Assembly: GCF_021245735.1 (NCBI RefSeq)
Contig: NZ_JAJISB010000036.1
Span: forward strand, 1-64,000
Length of the DNA: 64,000 nucleotides
DNA from: Brevibacillus daliensis
Lineage (GTDB): Bacteria > Bacillota > Bacilli > Brevibacillales > Brevibacillaceae
Reading direction: 5' to 3'
The notes below the pieces were generated by a model. It did not search any database and had not been told where the DNA came from. It worked only from the letters and a program-made list of their open reading frames with translations. Below are positions 25,267-34,745 of this stretch, in pieces. The position numbers and the translations under genes are program-made. Each line of letters starts with the position of its first letter. The first letter of the stretch is position 1.

Positions 25267-27807
25267 TTATCCATTTTGGTTAGGATCTGTTACTCCGCCA
25301 GGAACCGGTATGTCTGCTGGAGGTTGGGTGTTGTTCAGAGGATTTCCCTGTTCTTGCCCACTTCCGTTTCCATTACTGTTCCCGTTCCCGTTCCCGTTTC
25401 CATTTCCGTTACTATTTCCATTTCCATTTCCATTTCCGTTGCCGTTACCATTACTATTACTATTCCCATTGCCATTATCAACAGGTGGTTGTTCCTGGTT
25501 TCCGGAATTGGAATCAGAACCACCATTATCGCCATCAGAGTTACCGTTACCCGGCTCCATATTTTCACCGTTTCGCAACAGTTCTTCTAGCTGTTTTGTA
25601 TCCACATGTTCAATGTTGGATGGCGATCCTGGATTACCTTCTTCGTCATATGGCAAGACATAATACTGATAGAGGATCCCATCTTTTACAGTATCCACGA
25701 ATATTTGATCTTTCTGCTTAGACGCAACAATTTGAGCACTGCTAGGATCATCCAGGAAGCGGAATACATCATACCCAGATACTTTCTCATTTGAATCAGA
25801 CCATGTTAACAATACTTTTGGCTGATCACCTTCCAATGTTAGCTGGGCTTTCAATGTAGGAGCTGTTAGATTACTTGTCACTTCTTCTGGTTCCTCTTTT
25901 GGTTTATTTGCTCCAGATGGCGGTATGAATTCCATCGGCTCCACATTTTTGAGTGCCTCTTTCATTACGTTGCTAAATAGTCTAGCCGGCTTATCACTGC
26001 CATCGCGCATTACATGCTGCTCATCCTCTTTCGGGAAGCCCATCCAGACTGCACTCACATAATTAGGGGTGTAGCCTACGAACCAGGAATCTTTGTTTCC
26101 TTTCTCACTTACATTGGATTGAGTCGTCCCCGTCTTACCTGCTACAGGCCAGTTACTTATTCTAGCTGCTTTACCAGTACCACTTCCAACGGCGTTTTCC
26201 AGCATGTTGTGCATTTCCCAAGCTGCCTCAGGAGAGATTACATTTTTCTCTTTTACTGTTCTCGCCGCTTCTGTACCATCACGCATATCTACAATTTTAA
26301 CAATCGAGTGTGCTTCTGAAACAACACCTCCGTTTGCAAACGCTGTGTATGCTTGCGCCATACGGAGCGGAGATGTACCTTTTCTTAATCCACCAAGAGC
26401 GATTGCTAAATTGCGATCATCCTTATCAAGCGTAATTCCGAACTCCTTGATATATTTCAATGAATTATCAATTCCTATTTCGTTCAACAACCAGACAGCT
26501 GGGATATTTAATGAATTCTCAACAGCATCTTCCATCCGCACTGTATTAGAATAACGGTTATTCCAGTTACGTGGTTCATAGTCCCCGAATTTCTGACGTT
26601 CGTTACTCAAACGTGAACGTTCATTCCATTTATTTATATCCATATCAATCGCTGGTGCAAAAACGGCCAACGGTTTAAAAGAAGAACCTGGTTGATGCAG
26701 ACTGAGCGCATTATTCCAGCCTTTAGTAGTGTAATTACGTCCACCCATCATACCAGCGACACCACCTGTTTTGGCATCCATCACTACCATACCAGCTTCA
26801 ACTTTATGGTTTGGTCCATCTTTCGGGAAGTTTTTCGTGTCCTTAAACTCTTCACTCATTGCATTTTGGACATCTGCATCTAGCGTTGTATAGATTTTAT
26901 ATCCGCCTGTATACAGTTCATTCTCGGTGATTCCATATACAGCTTCCGCTTCATCCATCAGATAGTCAATGAATGCTTGGTAATCGCTCGTTCCAATTGA
27001 CTTTTTCTGATTTTCCGGTGATGGTAGTGGTTCCTGTTGAGCTTTTTCTTTCTCTTCTACATTAATGAACTCCTGCTCTGCCATCAGACGTAGAATGGTG
27101 TCACGACGCTCTTTCGATTTTTCCGGATTATTGAACGGTGAATAATTAGAAGGTGCTTTTGGAATCGCAGCTAATGTTGCAATTTGGGCTGTGGATAACT
27201 TAGTAAGATCCTCTTCGCCAAAATATAGTTTAGATGCTGCTTTTACCCCGTACGCACCGTGACCTAAATATATTTTATTCAGGTACATCTCCATAATTTG
27301 TTCTTTACTGTACTTGTTCTCCAAATGGATGGCGATACTCGCTTCCTTCGTTTTACGCCAAAATGTCTTTTCGTGAGAGAGAAAAACGTTTTTTGCGAGC
27401 TGTTGTGTAATAGTACTTGCACCTTCCACGGCTGCACCTGCCTTGATATCCGCAATAATTGCGCCACCAATACGAACAAAATCTACTCCGTTATGTTCAA
27501 AAAATCGTCTGTCTTCCGTTGCGACAAAAGCGTTAACCATTGTATCAGGTATTTTGTCTATGGTGACATATTCACCCTTTTCAAATACATGCAAACGGTC
27601 TAATTCTTTGCCCTTAATATCATAAATTTTAGTTGCTTCCAACTTCATGTCATTCAATTTGTTCAGATCGGTCATCTGTGCCCCGGCATAAAGAAGACCG
27701 AAATATCCACCAACTACAGCCAGAATGAGAAAGATGATAAACCCCGCGATTATCAATCCCCATTTGCTCACTTGCTTTTTCTTCTTTTTCTTTTTGGCTA
27801 CTGCCAT
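25267..27807 (-). CDS. ponA: Class A penicillin-binding protein, PBP1A/PonA type
   Basis: 846 residues. A lysine-rich cytoplasmic tail and one membrane anchor (about 16-38) lead to a GT51 glycosyltransferase domain (catalytic Glu98 in EDRRFFEHNGVD; GASTITQQLAKN) and a transpeptidase domain with S375-SFK, S432-LN434 and K558-TG. A fibronectin-type-III-like segment (about 655-745) and a Gly/Asn/Ser-rich tail follow. It polymerises and cross-links peptidoglycan at the outer membrane face. ATG after GGAGG. In Bacillus ponA is paired with recU; here it stands alone, so the symbol is by domain architecture. Confidence 0.92.
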   Translation of the reverse strand: MAVAKKKKKKKQVSKWGLIIAGFIIFLILAVVGGYFGLLYAGAQMTDLNKLNDMKLEATKIYDIKGKELDRLHVFEKGEYVTIDKIPDTMVNAFVATEDRRFFEHNGVDFVRIGGAIIADIKAGAAVEGASTITQQLAKNVFLSHEKTFWRKTKEASIAIHLENKYSKEQIMEMYLNKIYLGHGAYGVKAASKLYFGEEDLTKLSTAQIATLAAIPKAPSNYSPFNNPEKSKERRDTILRLMAEQEFINVEEKEKAQQEPLPSPENQKKSIGTSDYQAFIDYLMDEAEAVYGITENELYTGGYKIYTTLDADVQNAMSEEFKDTKNFPKDGPNHKVEAGMVVMDAKTGGVAGMMGGRNYTTKGWNNALSLHQPGSSFKPLAVFAPAIDMDINKWNERSRLSNERQKFGDYEPRNWNNRYSNTVRMEDAVENSLNIPAVWLLNEIGIDNSLKYIKEFGITLDKDDRNLAIALGGLRKGTSPLRMAQAYTAFANGGVVSEAHSIVKIVDMRDGTEAARTVKEKNVISPEAAWEMHNMLENAVGSGTGKAARISNWPVAGKTGTTQSNVSEKGNKDSWFVGYTPNYVSAVWMGFPKEDEQHVMRDGSDKPARLFSNVMKEALKNVEPMEFIPPSGANKPKEEPEEVTSNLTAPTLKAQLTLEGDQPKVLLTWSDSNEKVSGYDVFRFLDDPSSAQIVASKQKDQIFVDTVKDGILYQYYVLPYDEEGNPGSPSNIEHVDTKQLEELLRNGENMEPGNGNSDGDNGGSDSNSGNQEQPPVDNGNGNSNSNGNGNGNGNGNGNSNGNGNGNGNGNSNGNGSGQEQGNPLNNTQPPADIPVPGGVTDPNQNG
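25363..25480 (-). repeat. In-frame hexanucleotide repeat encoding the Gly-Asn tail of PBP1A
   Basis: About 118 bases of imperfect 6-base units (CCGTTC/CCATTT on the plus strand) that read as Gly-Asn and Ser-Asn dipeptides. Copy changes would stay in frame, so the tail can vary in length between strains. Confidence 0.75.
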
Positions 27808-28284
27808 ATCTTACCTCCAGATTTCTTTCCTCTCTCCACATTTTTAGACGATTGAGTCACAAAAAAGTTTCTTTGAAGGAGTATTGACACACACATCTAC
27901 ATTATTACTACCCTGAGTAATAAATGATGAATACGAGAGGTGATACATTCCCGTTAAAAATATGCACAACTCCTTTATCCATAATAGTACAAACTGACTT
28001 CAGTGTACCAAACAAATCCTGGCAACTGGTGTTCTTGTTTTTTTCAGAAATCTTGCTTATACAAAGAAAAAAGGCCGGGTTCATCTCTTTTCCAGAGAAT
28101 AAACAAGCCTATTTCATGGCATTATATTCACTTTTATCTTCTTGAACATCAAAGTGAACAATCTTGCTTCTCTCATAATGTTTCCATCGATCTATCATGA
28201 ATCTATCAGCTAAATATGATCAATTTATCATGAGATAATCTGCTTCAAATTGATTTCACCTTACAACCTAATACATTTGTTTGC
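27808..28284. other. Gene-free region upstream of the PBP gene
   Basis: 477 AT-rich bases. A possible terminator for the leftward EamA gene is at 28064-28110 (AGGC/GCCT with an inner CTCT/AGAG, then TTTTTTC on the minus strand). A 73-codon plus-strand frame has no ribosome-site or family support. Nothing else is recognised. Confidence 0.4.
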
Positions 28285-29193
28285 TTATACTTTGGAAGAG
28301 ACTGTCTTTCTGCGCGATGGTTGCTGACTTCTAAAACGTAACTGCGGAAGCATAATCCCCAACAGAATAATGATGATTCCAATCCATCTCAACCAGGATA
28401 CTTGTTCCTGCAACACTATTACTGATGCTACCACTGCAGCCGGTAGTTCAGCAGCCCCAAGAATTGTACCAAGCCCCGTGCCAATCTTTGGCACACCAAC
28501 GGCGAAAAAGACAACAGGAATAATCGTTCCAAGTAAGGCAAGCGCACCGCCATACTTCCATAATCCTCCTACAATCGTTCCCTCTCCAATAAACGTAGGT
28601 GGAAACACCATAAATACGATCAACATGGCTGTTCCAACCATCGTCAAACTCTTCGTGAAGACAGGTACATCCACACCTACTCGTCCGCTGATAAAAATGT
28701 AGGAAGCGAAAGTTACAGCAGATATTAGTCCATAAATAATACCTGCTGTAGAGAAGCTACCAAGCGATTCTTCAAACAAGCCCCCGGCGAACAATGTTCC
28801 CACTATCAATACAGCAATAGCGAATACTTTCTCCTTACTTGGGAAGCGTCTATCTGCAATGGCTTCTAGCAAAATCCCAATCCAGGTAAATTGGAAAATC
28901 AGCAGAACAGAAATGGAGGCTGGCAATTCCCGTACTGCCAAGTTGTAAAAAATTGACGTTCCGCTAAGCATAACCCCTCCAATTAATAATTGTCTGATGG
29001 ATTTTACCGCCACTTTTTTTCGATTGAAAATAAGCGTTAATACTACCAGGATAAGGAATCCAAAAATAAATTGAGAAGCCACCAATTCACCTACCTGATA
29101 GCCCTCCTTCATACCTAACTTCATGATTGTAGCAAGGCTACCATAACTACATGCAGCCACGAATACAAGCATGGAGTAAAATAACGTGTTCAC
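28285..29193 (-). CDS. EamA/DMT-superfamily transporter (second)
   Basis: 302 residues, ten hydrophobic helices in two EamA units (FVAACSYGSLATIMKLGMKEG at the start; LGTILGAAELPAAVVASVIVLQEQV in the second unit), ending with a basic cytoplasmic tail (RFRSQQPSRRKTVSSKV). Metabolite exporter of unknown substrate. GTG start 8 bases after AAGGAGAG. Its 5' region carries a structured leader with a terminator-like hairpin, suggesting control by attenuation. Confidence 0.85.
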   Translation of the reverse strand: MNTLFYSMLVFVAACSYGSLATIMKLGMKEGYQVGELVASQFIFGFLILVVLTLIFNRKKVAVKSIRQLLIGGVMLSGTSIFYNLAVRELPASISVLLIFQFTWIGILLEAIADRRFPSKEKVFAIAVLIVGTLFAGGLFEESLGSFSTAGIIYGLISAVTFASYIFISGRVGVDVPVFTKSLTMVGTAMLIVFMVFPPTFIGEGTIVGGLWKYGGALALLGTIIPVVFFAVGVPKIGTGLGTILGAAELPAAVVASVIVLQEQVSWLRWIGIIIILLGIMLPQLRFRSQQPSRRKTVSSKV

Positions 29194-29237
29194 TTTATCT
29201 CTCTCCTTTTTCTCGCTATATCCGAATAATTAACAAG

Positions 29238-29348
29238 CAAAAGCCCCCATCCATAATCTGATGGGGGCGAACGAAAGAAAGGAATCGTAGTCCTTTGGAA
29301 AATTCCGCCATTGTTCTCTCTACAAACCTAACACTTGTACAGAACAAT
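29238..29348 (-). promoter_or_regulatory. Structured 5' leader with terminator-like hairpin before the EamA gene
   Basis: On the minus strand, a two-tier stem comes first: ATTGTTCT/AGAACAAT (29310-29317 with 29341-29348) enclosing TACAA/TTGTA. A GC-rich hairpin GCCCCCAT/ATGGGGGC (29243-29250 with 29261-29268) followed by TTTTG comes next, 45 bases before the GTG. Upstream GGCGGAA could pair with the segment entering the hairpin and act as antiterminator. No known riboswitch class is recognised. Confidence 0.45.
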
Positions 29349-29402
29349 TTCATGCTTACTGTACTAATTCTAATGAAGAAGCTTCCACTTTGTCAAATGG
29401 AA

Positions 29403-29434
29403 ACCGGGCCCTTCCTATTGGAAAAGCCCGGCTT
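29403..29434 (-). terminator. Terminator of transketolase
   Basis: ACCGGGC/GCCCGGC-type stem with an internal CCTTCC/GGAAAA part, 20 bases past the tkt stop, with a short T-run on the minus strand. Confidence 0.7.
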
Positions 29435-29454
29435 TCTTTGTTATATATCGTCAA

Positions 29455-31461
29455 TTATTTTACAAGTTTTTTCGCTTGTTCTACTACGTTCTCTACAGAG
29501 AAACCATATTCTTTCATCAATAGATCACCAGGAGCAGAAGCACCAAACGTATGGATTGCTACTACAGCACCTTGATCTCCTGTGTAACGTTCCCAACCTA
29601 GTGGGTTCGCCATTTCAACACCTAGGCGAGCTTTTACAGTAGGAGGGATTACGCTGTCACGATATTCTTTGGATTGACGCTCGAACAGGTTCCAGCTTGG
29701 CATGCTGACTACGCGAGTCGGGATACCTTCTGCTTCCAGTTTTTCACGTGCATCCATGCACAGGTGTACTTCAGAACCACTAGCCAACAGAAGAAGTTGA
29801 GGTTCGCCATTGGAAGCGTCTTTTAGTACATATGCACCTTTTGCAAAGCCTTCTTCGCCAAGATCTTTTGTTTCTTGGTAGATAGGAAGGTTTTGACGAG
29901 TTAGTACCAATAGTACCGGTTCTTTTTTACTTTCTACTGCATAGCTCCAAGCCAGGTTGGTTTCGTGAGCATCAGCAGGACGAAGAACTGTCAAACCAGG
30001 CATTGCGCGGAATGCTGGAAGTTGTTCAATTGGCTCATGCGTAGGTCCATCTTCCCCTACTGCGATAGAGTCATGTGTGAATACAAATGTTGCAGGAAGT
30101 TGCATCAAAGCAGACATACGTACTGCTGGACGCACATAGTCGGAGAATACGAAGAATGTACCACCGTATGCTTTTACGCCACCATGCAGCATCATACCGT
30201 TAAGCGCAGCACCCATAGCGAATTCACGAACACCGAACCACAAGTTGCGGCCTTCATAAGATCCTGGTAGGAAATCTCCAGCACCTTTAATCAAAGTATT
30301 GTTAGAGCCAGCTAGGTCAGCAGAACCACCGATTAGGGTAGGAATACGCTTAGCAAGACCGTTGATTGCATTACCGGAAGCCGCACGCGTTGCGATTTTG
30401 CTACCGATTTCATATTGAGGAAGATCAGCTTTATAATCTTCAGGAAGATCACCACTGATTGCCAGTTTAAATTGAGCAGCTAGTTCAGGATGAGCTTTTT
30501 CATACGCAGCCAATTGTTCTTTCCAAGCTGCTTCTTTTGCTTGTCCTTCTTCAACCAGCTTCGCAAAGAAGTCTTTCACATCTTGTGGTACGTGGAATTC
30601 TTCATGACCCCACTCGTACGCTTGTTTAGTCAATGTAATTTCGTCAGCACCTAGTGGAGAACCATGGCTCGCACTTTTCCCACCTTTATTTGGTGAACCA
30701 AAACCGATTGTTGTTTTCACTTCAATCAAAGTTGGACGCTCTAGGTCAGTTTTCGCTTCAGCAAGTGCTTTTTCGATTGCTACAAGGTCAGTACCATCTT
30801 CTACACGGATATATTGCCAGCCATATGCTTTGTAACGATCAGCTACATTCTCAGAGAAAGATTGTTTCAAATCGCCATCCAAACTAATGTCATTGGAATC
30901 ATACAGTACAACCAGTTTGCCCAGTTTCAAATGACCAGCAAGTGAAGATGTTTCAGAAGTAACACCTTCCATCATGTCACCGTCTCCGCAGATGACATAT
31001 GTAAAGTGATTAATCATTTCAAAATTGTTTTTGTTATATGTAGCAGCCATGTGTTTTTCAGCCATAGCCATACCAGTAGCCATTGCAATTCCTTGTCCCA
31101 GAGGACCAGAGGTAGCATCTACACCTGGAGTATGACCAAACTCAGGGTGACCAGGAGTTTTGCTTCCCCATTGACGGAAGTTTTTCAAATCATCAATGGT
31201 CACTCCATAATCCATCAGGTGCAGGATTGAGTACAACAACATAGATCCATGACCTGCTGCTAAAACAAAACGGTCACGATCAATCCAGGAAGGGTTTTTC
31301 GGATTTACTTTCATAAAGCGGCTCCATAGTACGTGAGCCATCGGAGCAGCTCCCATTGGCATACCAGGATGTCCGGATTTCGCCTTTTCGATTGCATCGA
31401 TGGAAAGGGTACGAATCGTATTAACCGCTAACTGATCTACTTGCGTTGCTTGCATTGTCAT
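29455..31461 (-). CDS. tkt: Transketolase
   Basis: 668 residues, full length. It has the thiamine diphosphate motif [20 protein letters not shown], the N-terminal substrate region [18 protein letters not shown], and the pyrimidine-domain segment ([20 protein letters not shown]). It moves two-carbon units between sugar phosphates in the pentose phosphate pathway. GGGGGG ribosome site before ATG. Own terminator and a long upstream region with a cre-like site. It could be confused with dihydroxyacetone synthase, but length and motifs fit bacterial transketolase. Confidence 0.96.
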   Translation of the reverse strand: MTMQATQVDQLAVNTIRTLSIDAIEKAKSGHPGMPMGAAPMAHVLWSRFMKVNPKNPSWIDRDRFVLAAGHGSMLLYSILHLMDYGVTIDDLKNFRQWGSKTPGHPEFGHTPGVDATSGPLGQGIAMATGMAMAEKHMAATYNKNNFEMINHFTYVICGDGDMMEGVTSETSSLAGHLKLGKLVVLYDSNDISLDGDLKQSFSENVADRYKAYGWQYIRVEDGTDLVAIEKALAEAKTDLERPTLIEVKTTIGFGSPNKGGKSASHGSPLGADEITLTKQAYEWGHEEFHVPQDVKDFFAKLVEEGQAKEAAWKEQLAAYEKAHPELAAQFKLAISGDLPEDYKADLPQYEIGSKIATRAASGNAINGLAKRIPTLIGGSADLAGSNNTLIKGAGDFLPGSYEGRNLWFGVREFAMGAALNGMMLHGGVKAYGGTFFVFSDYVRPAVRMSALMQLPATFVFTHDSIAVGEDGPTHEPIEQLPAFRAMPGLTVLRPADAHETNLAWSYAVESKKEPVLLVLTRQNLPIYQETKDLGEEGFAKGAYVLKDASNGEPQLLLLASGSEVHLCMDAREKLEAEGIPTRVVSMPSWNLFERQSKEYRDSVIPPTVKARLGVEMANPLGWERYTGDQGAVVAIHTFGASAPGDLLMKEYGFSVENVVEQAKKLVK

Positions 31462-31575
31462 TAATATTTCCCCCCTACAAGTAATTGCAGTGTGATTATA
31501 TCATAGGTATTACCTATCACAAACAAGTTTCGCATAAAATGATGGGATATTCTATGAACGTTTGTACACAAAAAA

Positions 31576-31589
31576 TGTGAGCGTTTTCA
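31576..31589. promoter_or_regulatory. Candidate CcpA (cre) site upstream of tkt
   Basis: TGTGAGCGTTTTCA fits the cre consensus TGWNANCGNTNWCA at every position. It lies 115 bp upstream of the tkt start. Only 8 bases are fixed in the consensus, so a chance match in a window this size is possible. Confidence 0.45.
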
Positions 31590-31666
31590 TAGTTTTTATC
31601 CTTATCATTATACGGACCCTTTATCCCATATAGTTTTATACTTAGGTGATAGTAATATATCTGCCA

Positions 31667-31861
31667 TTATTTGAAAAGTTCTTTTCTCTTTTCAATTGCA
31701 TTCATAACGACTGAAAATTCCTCTTTATCAATTACCTTGGCCTTTAATAAATCTCGAACTTCATCCTCAATTAACAGCCAGTCTCCCTCAGGATCTCCTG
31801 TATAGATCATAATATTGAAGCGTCGCAAAAAATCTTTCAGGTTAAACTCTCCCACACTCAT
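31667..31861 (-). CDS. yqgQ: YqgQ-like DUF910 protein
   Basis: 64 residues matching the small helical YqgQ/DUF910 family (FLRRFNIMIYTGDPEGDWLLIEDEVRDLLKAK), a conserved Firmicutes protein of unknown role that in Bacillus subtilis sits near glucokinase. The ATG immediately follows the TAG of the upstream gene, with GGGAGGG inside the upstream coding end, so translation is coupled. Confidence 0.82.
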   Translation of the reverse strand: MSVGEFNLKDFLRRFNIMIYTGDPEGDWLLIEDEVRDLLKAKVIDKEEFSVVMNAIEKRKELFK

Positions 31862-32257
31862 CTATATCCCTCCCAGGTCAGATTCAATCTGTCGACATAC
31901 CTGTTCAAAATTAAATTCAACCAAAAAACCTTTTATGACAATCATTTTTGCCTGAGGGCAAATAGACTGCCACTTTTCCTGGTTCTCCTCTGTCACGCCA
32001 ACCAGATAAATGGGGATGCTTTGCAATTGAGTTGAAGAAGCTATAGCTTGAAGTATTATTTCTATTGTATCAGGTTGATTTTCCACATTGATAACCAGAA
32101 CAGTGCGATCAATCTGCCCCTCTTGTAGCTCTGTTTCTATTCTCTCCAGTGTGCTTACGGTAGGTACCATTGCAATCAACTGTGGAAAGTAGTCCAATAG
32201 TTCATCCAGCCAATGTTCTTCTTCCCAAGCTAGATAAAAAATCATGTTATTCATCAT
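31862..32257 (-). CDS. Hypothetical protein upstream of yqgQ
   Basis: 131 residues, soluble. The pattern of hydrophobic strands and helices (TVLVINVENQPDTIEIILQA; IPIYLVGVTEENQEKW; AKMIVIKGFLVEFNFEQVCRQI) resembles a receiver-like or Rossmann-like alpha/beta fold, but no phospho-acceptor aspartate pattern is clear. The ATG is about 10 bases after AAAGGAG; a TTG eight codons earlier overlaps the site. Directly coupled to the YqgQ-like gene. Function unknown. Confidence 0.7.
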   Translation of the reverse strand: MMNNMIFYLAWEEEHWLDELLDYFPQLIAMVPTVSTLERIETELQEGQIDRTVLVINVENQPDTIEIILQAIASSTQLQSIPIYLVGVTEENQEKWQSICPQAKMIVIKGFLVEFNFEQVCRQIESDLGGI

Positions 32258-32417
32258 CAATTTCCTACTCCTTTTTGCCATCCATAACAGGCATTTTACT
32301 ATTATACCACGTCATCTGCATACTGGCTTACCTTCGTGTCTTGACTTCTTTTGTGACAATGCGTAGTGTTGAAAAATATACAATAATTATCGAAACAATG
32401 GGAAAGAGGGCTTTTTT

Positions 32418-33608
32418 GTGCAAAAGAAACATCTCTTGCTACTATTCCTGATCAGCTTTTTGATGATGCTTGGCTTTGGGATTATCATCCCTATCCTTCC
32501 ATTCTTCGTAACGAATCTCGGGGCAACAGCAACAGAATTGGGTATCTTATCAGCTAGTTACAATGTCATGCAATTATTATTTGCTCCTGTATGGGGGAGA
32601 CTTTCAGATAAATATGGTCGTAAGCCATTCATCTTGCTTGCTCTAGCCGGTTTCTCCATCACGTTTATCCTGTTTGGATTATCAACTACCTATACAGAAT
32701 TGCTCATTTATCGTGTGCTTGGTGGAATTACTTCTGCCGCAGGAATTCCTACCCTCACAGCGATGATAGCCGATCTTTATCCTGCTCGGGAACGGGCAAA
32801 AGGAATGGGGGTTATCGGAGCAGGTATTGGACTTAGCTTTGTTTTTGGTCCTGCGATCGGTGGTATCCTGGGTGAATACAGCTTATCCCTACCGTTCCTT
32901 GTGTCAGGTACATTAGCTTTGGTAACCTTTCTCGTTGCTATTTTTTTCTTACCCGAAAGCTTACCGAAAGAAAACCGAATATTGCAACTGCCAAATCAGC
33001 ACAAAAACTCCTCAGTTGGGGTTATCTTTGGCGATCTAGGCTTGTTATATCAGGTGCTTTTCATTACCTCGCTCGCTTTTGCTGGAATGGAAACCGTGTT
33101 TGCTTTATACATTAAGGATCTATACGGACTTACTGCTAAGGATATGGGCTACATGTTCCTCATCATGGGTATTGTCTCCGTTGCTCTTCAAGGTGGCTTC
33201 ATCGGCAAGCTGGTCAAACGATTCGGAGAGTCCACTTTACTGGCAACGGGCATTCTTCTTTATGTAGCTGGTTTTATTTGTGTGATGCTATCATCAACAT
33301 TTCTGCAGTTTGCCCTTACGCTTTGTCTCTTTGGAATCGGACAAGGTCTGATGCGGACGACCAACACTGCAATGATTTCCCAACGAACAAATACTGGGCA
33401 GGGAGTCACTTCAGGTAACATGACCTCCATGGATACATTAGGTCGTATTGCTGGTCCTGTAGTAGCAGGTTGGTTGTATGGTATCTCATTTAATCTGCCA
33501 TTTATGTTTAGTGGTTTCCTTAGTCTTTTGCTATTCGGGATGTATGTGATTCGTGCTCGTACACTTCCTGAAATCGTTCACGATGATAAATCTCATCCCG
33601 AACACTAA
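32418..33608 (+). CDS. MFS multidrug-type transporter
   Basis: 396 residues, 12 hydrophobic segments. The drug:H+ antiporter motifs are present: LGFGIIIPILPFFVTNLG in helix 1, GRLSDKYGRKP (loop 2-3) and GIGLSFVFGPAIGGILGE (motif C, typical of exporters). It should be a proton-driven efflux pump of the Bmr/TetA type; substrate unknown. GTG start about 8 bases after AAAGAGGG. Single gene with a strong terminator. Confidence 0.87.
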   Translation: MQKKHLLLLFLISFLMMLGFGIIIPILPFFVTNLGATATELGILSASYNVMQLLFAPVWGRLSDKYGRKPFILLALAGFSITFILFGLSTTYTELLIYRVLGGITSAAGIPTLTAMIADLYPARERAKGMGVIGAGIGLSFVFGPAIGGILGEYSLSLPFLVSGTLALVTFLVAIFFLPESLPKENRILQLPNQHKNSSVGVIFGDLGLLYQVLFITSLAFAGMETVFALYIKDLYGLTAKDMGYMFLIMGIVSVALQGGFIGKLVKRFGESTLLATGILLYVAGFICVMLSSTFLQFALTLCLFGIGQGLMRTTNTAMISQRTNTGQGVTSGNMTSMDTLGRIAGPVVAGWLYGISFNLPFMFSGFLSLLLFGMYVIRARTLPEIVHDDKSHPEH

Positions 33609-33627
33609 ATGTATAAAGACATAACGA

Positions 33628-33678
33628 GAGCCATTCAGTGTTTTTGTATAAGATACTGAATGGCTCTTGTTTTTATTT
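33628..33678 (+). terminator. Terminator of the MFS gene
   Basis: Perfect 12-bp stem GAGCCATTCAGT (33628-33639) with ACTGAATGGCTC (33655-33666), then TTGTTTTTATTT. Confidence 0.85.
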
Positions 33679-33721
33679 GGTTTGTTGAAATGCTGTTTTC
33701 AATGTTTCCAGCACCGAACGT

Positions 33722-34558
33722 TTACTTCAAATTATATTTTGATGTTTCTGTCTTTTCGAAAAGAGGTTTACCTGTTTCTGCATCCAGGAAGTTGACTGCT
33801 GGATATTTAGCAGAATCCACTTTTACGACCAAGAAAGGATGGCTGATCACCATTGGGTACATTTTATTTGGATCAGGTGTAGTCTGTTTTACATAGACTG
33901 TTAGCCCTCCAGTGCTTACATCTGTTTTGAAGATTTCCAGACCATATCCTGGATTAGGGGCATCACCATGCGCCAAAACATACATATTATTCAGCTTGTG
34001 AACGCCGCTATCTTTCTTCACCTTTGCAATGAATTCTTGTTCTTCCGTACTTAATGAACTGAGGTCGGGGAGTTGGAGCTCATTTCCTACACCATTAGGC
34101 TGTGGTTTAAGAGTATTGTTACTATCAATAGATATCATGCTCGTCTTCGCATCCCAGGAAACGGTGTTATTTAATTGTTCCAACGTCCAGCGAAGTGGAA
34201 CATATACTTTTTCGTTATGAATAATGGCGCCTTGCTTCACGGGCACCTCTTTTCCATCAATCATAATTTTTGATTGATTTACCTGAAAGGTGATTACTTT
34301 ACCATTTGCAGCAAGCTCATACTTCCCTGTCTTATTCGTAATTTGACCATTCACTACCTTAGCAATATCATCTAGGGCTATCAAGTTATGGTCTTGAATC
34401 ACCAGCAGAGGGGTTGCCAAACTGGTCTCCTTCTCATTAACAACTAATTGGGAAGAGCCTACCTTAATCTGTCCTTCTGCCATAGCAGGAATGGCAGAGG
34501 TGAGAAGGGCTACCCCAATACATACGGCTATAGCTTTTTTCTGTACCTTCTTACTCAT
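33722..34558 (-). CDS. Secreted protein: copper-amine-oxidase-N-like domain plus PrcB-like C-terminus
   Basis: 278 residues. Signal peptide from MSKKVQKKAIAVCIG to about AMA-EG, then a copper amine oxidase N-terminal-like domain (LLVIQDHNLIALDDIAKVV; KIMIDGKEVPVKQGAI; VYVPLRWTLEQLNNTVSWD), a fold used in Paenibacillaceae as a cell-wall adhesion module. The C-terminal 110 residues (PNPGYGLEIFKTD; TVYVKQTTPDPN; SHPFLVVKVD) resemble the PrcB/protease-inhibitor-like domain. The protein is probably exported or wall-associated; the role is unknown. The ATG was chosen because the signal peptide starts there; the upstream 23 codons lack a site. Confidence 0.82.
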   Translation of the reverse strand: MSKKVQKKAIAVCIGVALLTSAIPAMAEGQIKVGSSQLVVNEKETSLATPLLVIQDHNLIALDDIAKVVNGQITNKTGKYELAANGKVITFQVNQSKIMIDGKEVPVKQGAIIHNEKVYVPLRWTLEQLNNTVSWDAKTSMISIDSNNTLKPQPNGVGNELQLPDLSSLSTEEQEFIAKVKKDSGVHKLNNMYVLAHGDAPNPGYGLEIFKTDVSTGGLTVYVKQTTPDPNKMYPMVISHPFLVVKVDSAKYPAVNFLDAETGKPLFEKTETSKYNLK

Positions 34559-34745
34559 AAAAATCTCATCCCTTTCATTTTTGGTATCATTATCTGTTTG
34601 ACTCATCTTTTTACAGAAATGTTTCATTTTTTTACACCATTCTGGTAATTGTTGAAACAGCTGATATTCATCACTTATTTGTGAGATAATAATGAATAAT
34701 TGTCAATATTGTTTCAATACCTCATATCCGGTAAGGAGTGGTACC

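Noticed and set aside
25174-25663. Plus-strand ORFs rich in Pro/Phe/Leu or Ile/Ser repeats
   Set aside because: Antisense to the Gly-Asn repeat of the PBP1A gene; composition comes from the hexanucleotide repeat.
27924-28145. 73-aa plus-strand ORF between the PBP and EamA genes
   Set aside because: No family resemblance and poor start context; overlaps a likely terminator.
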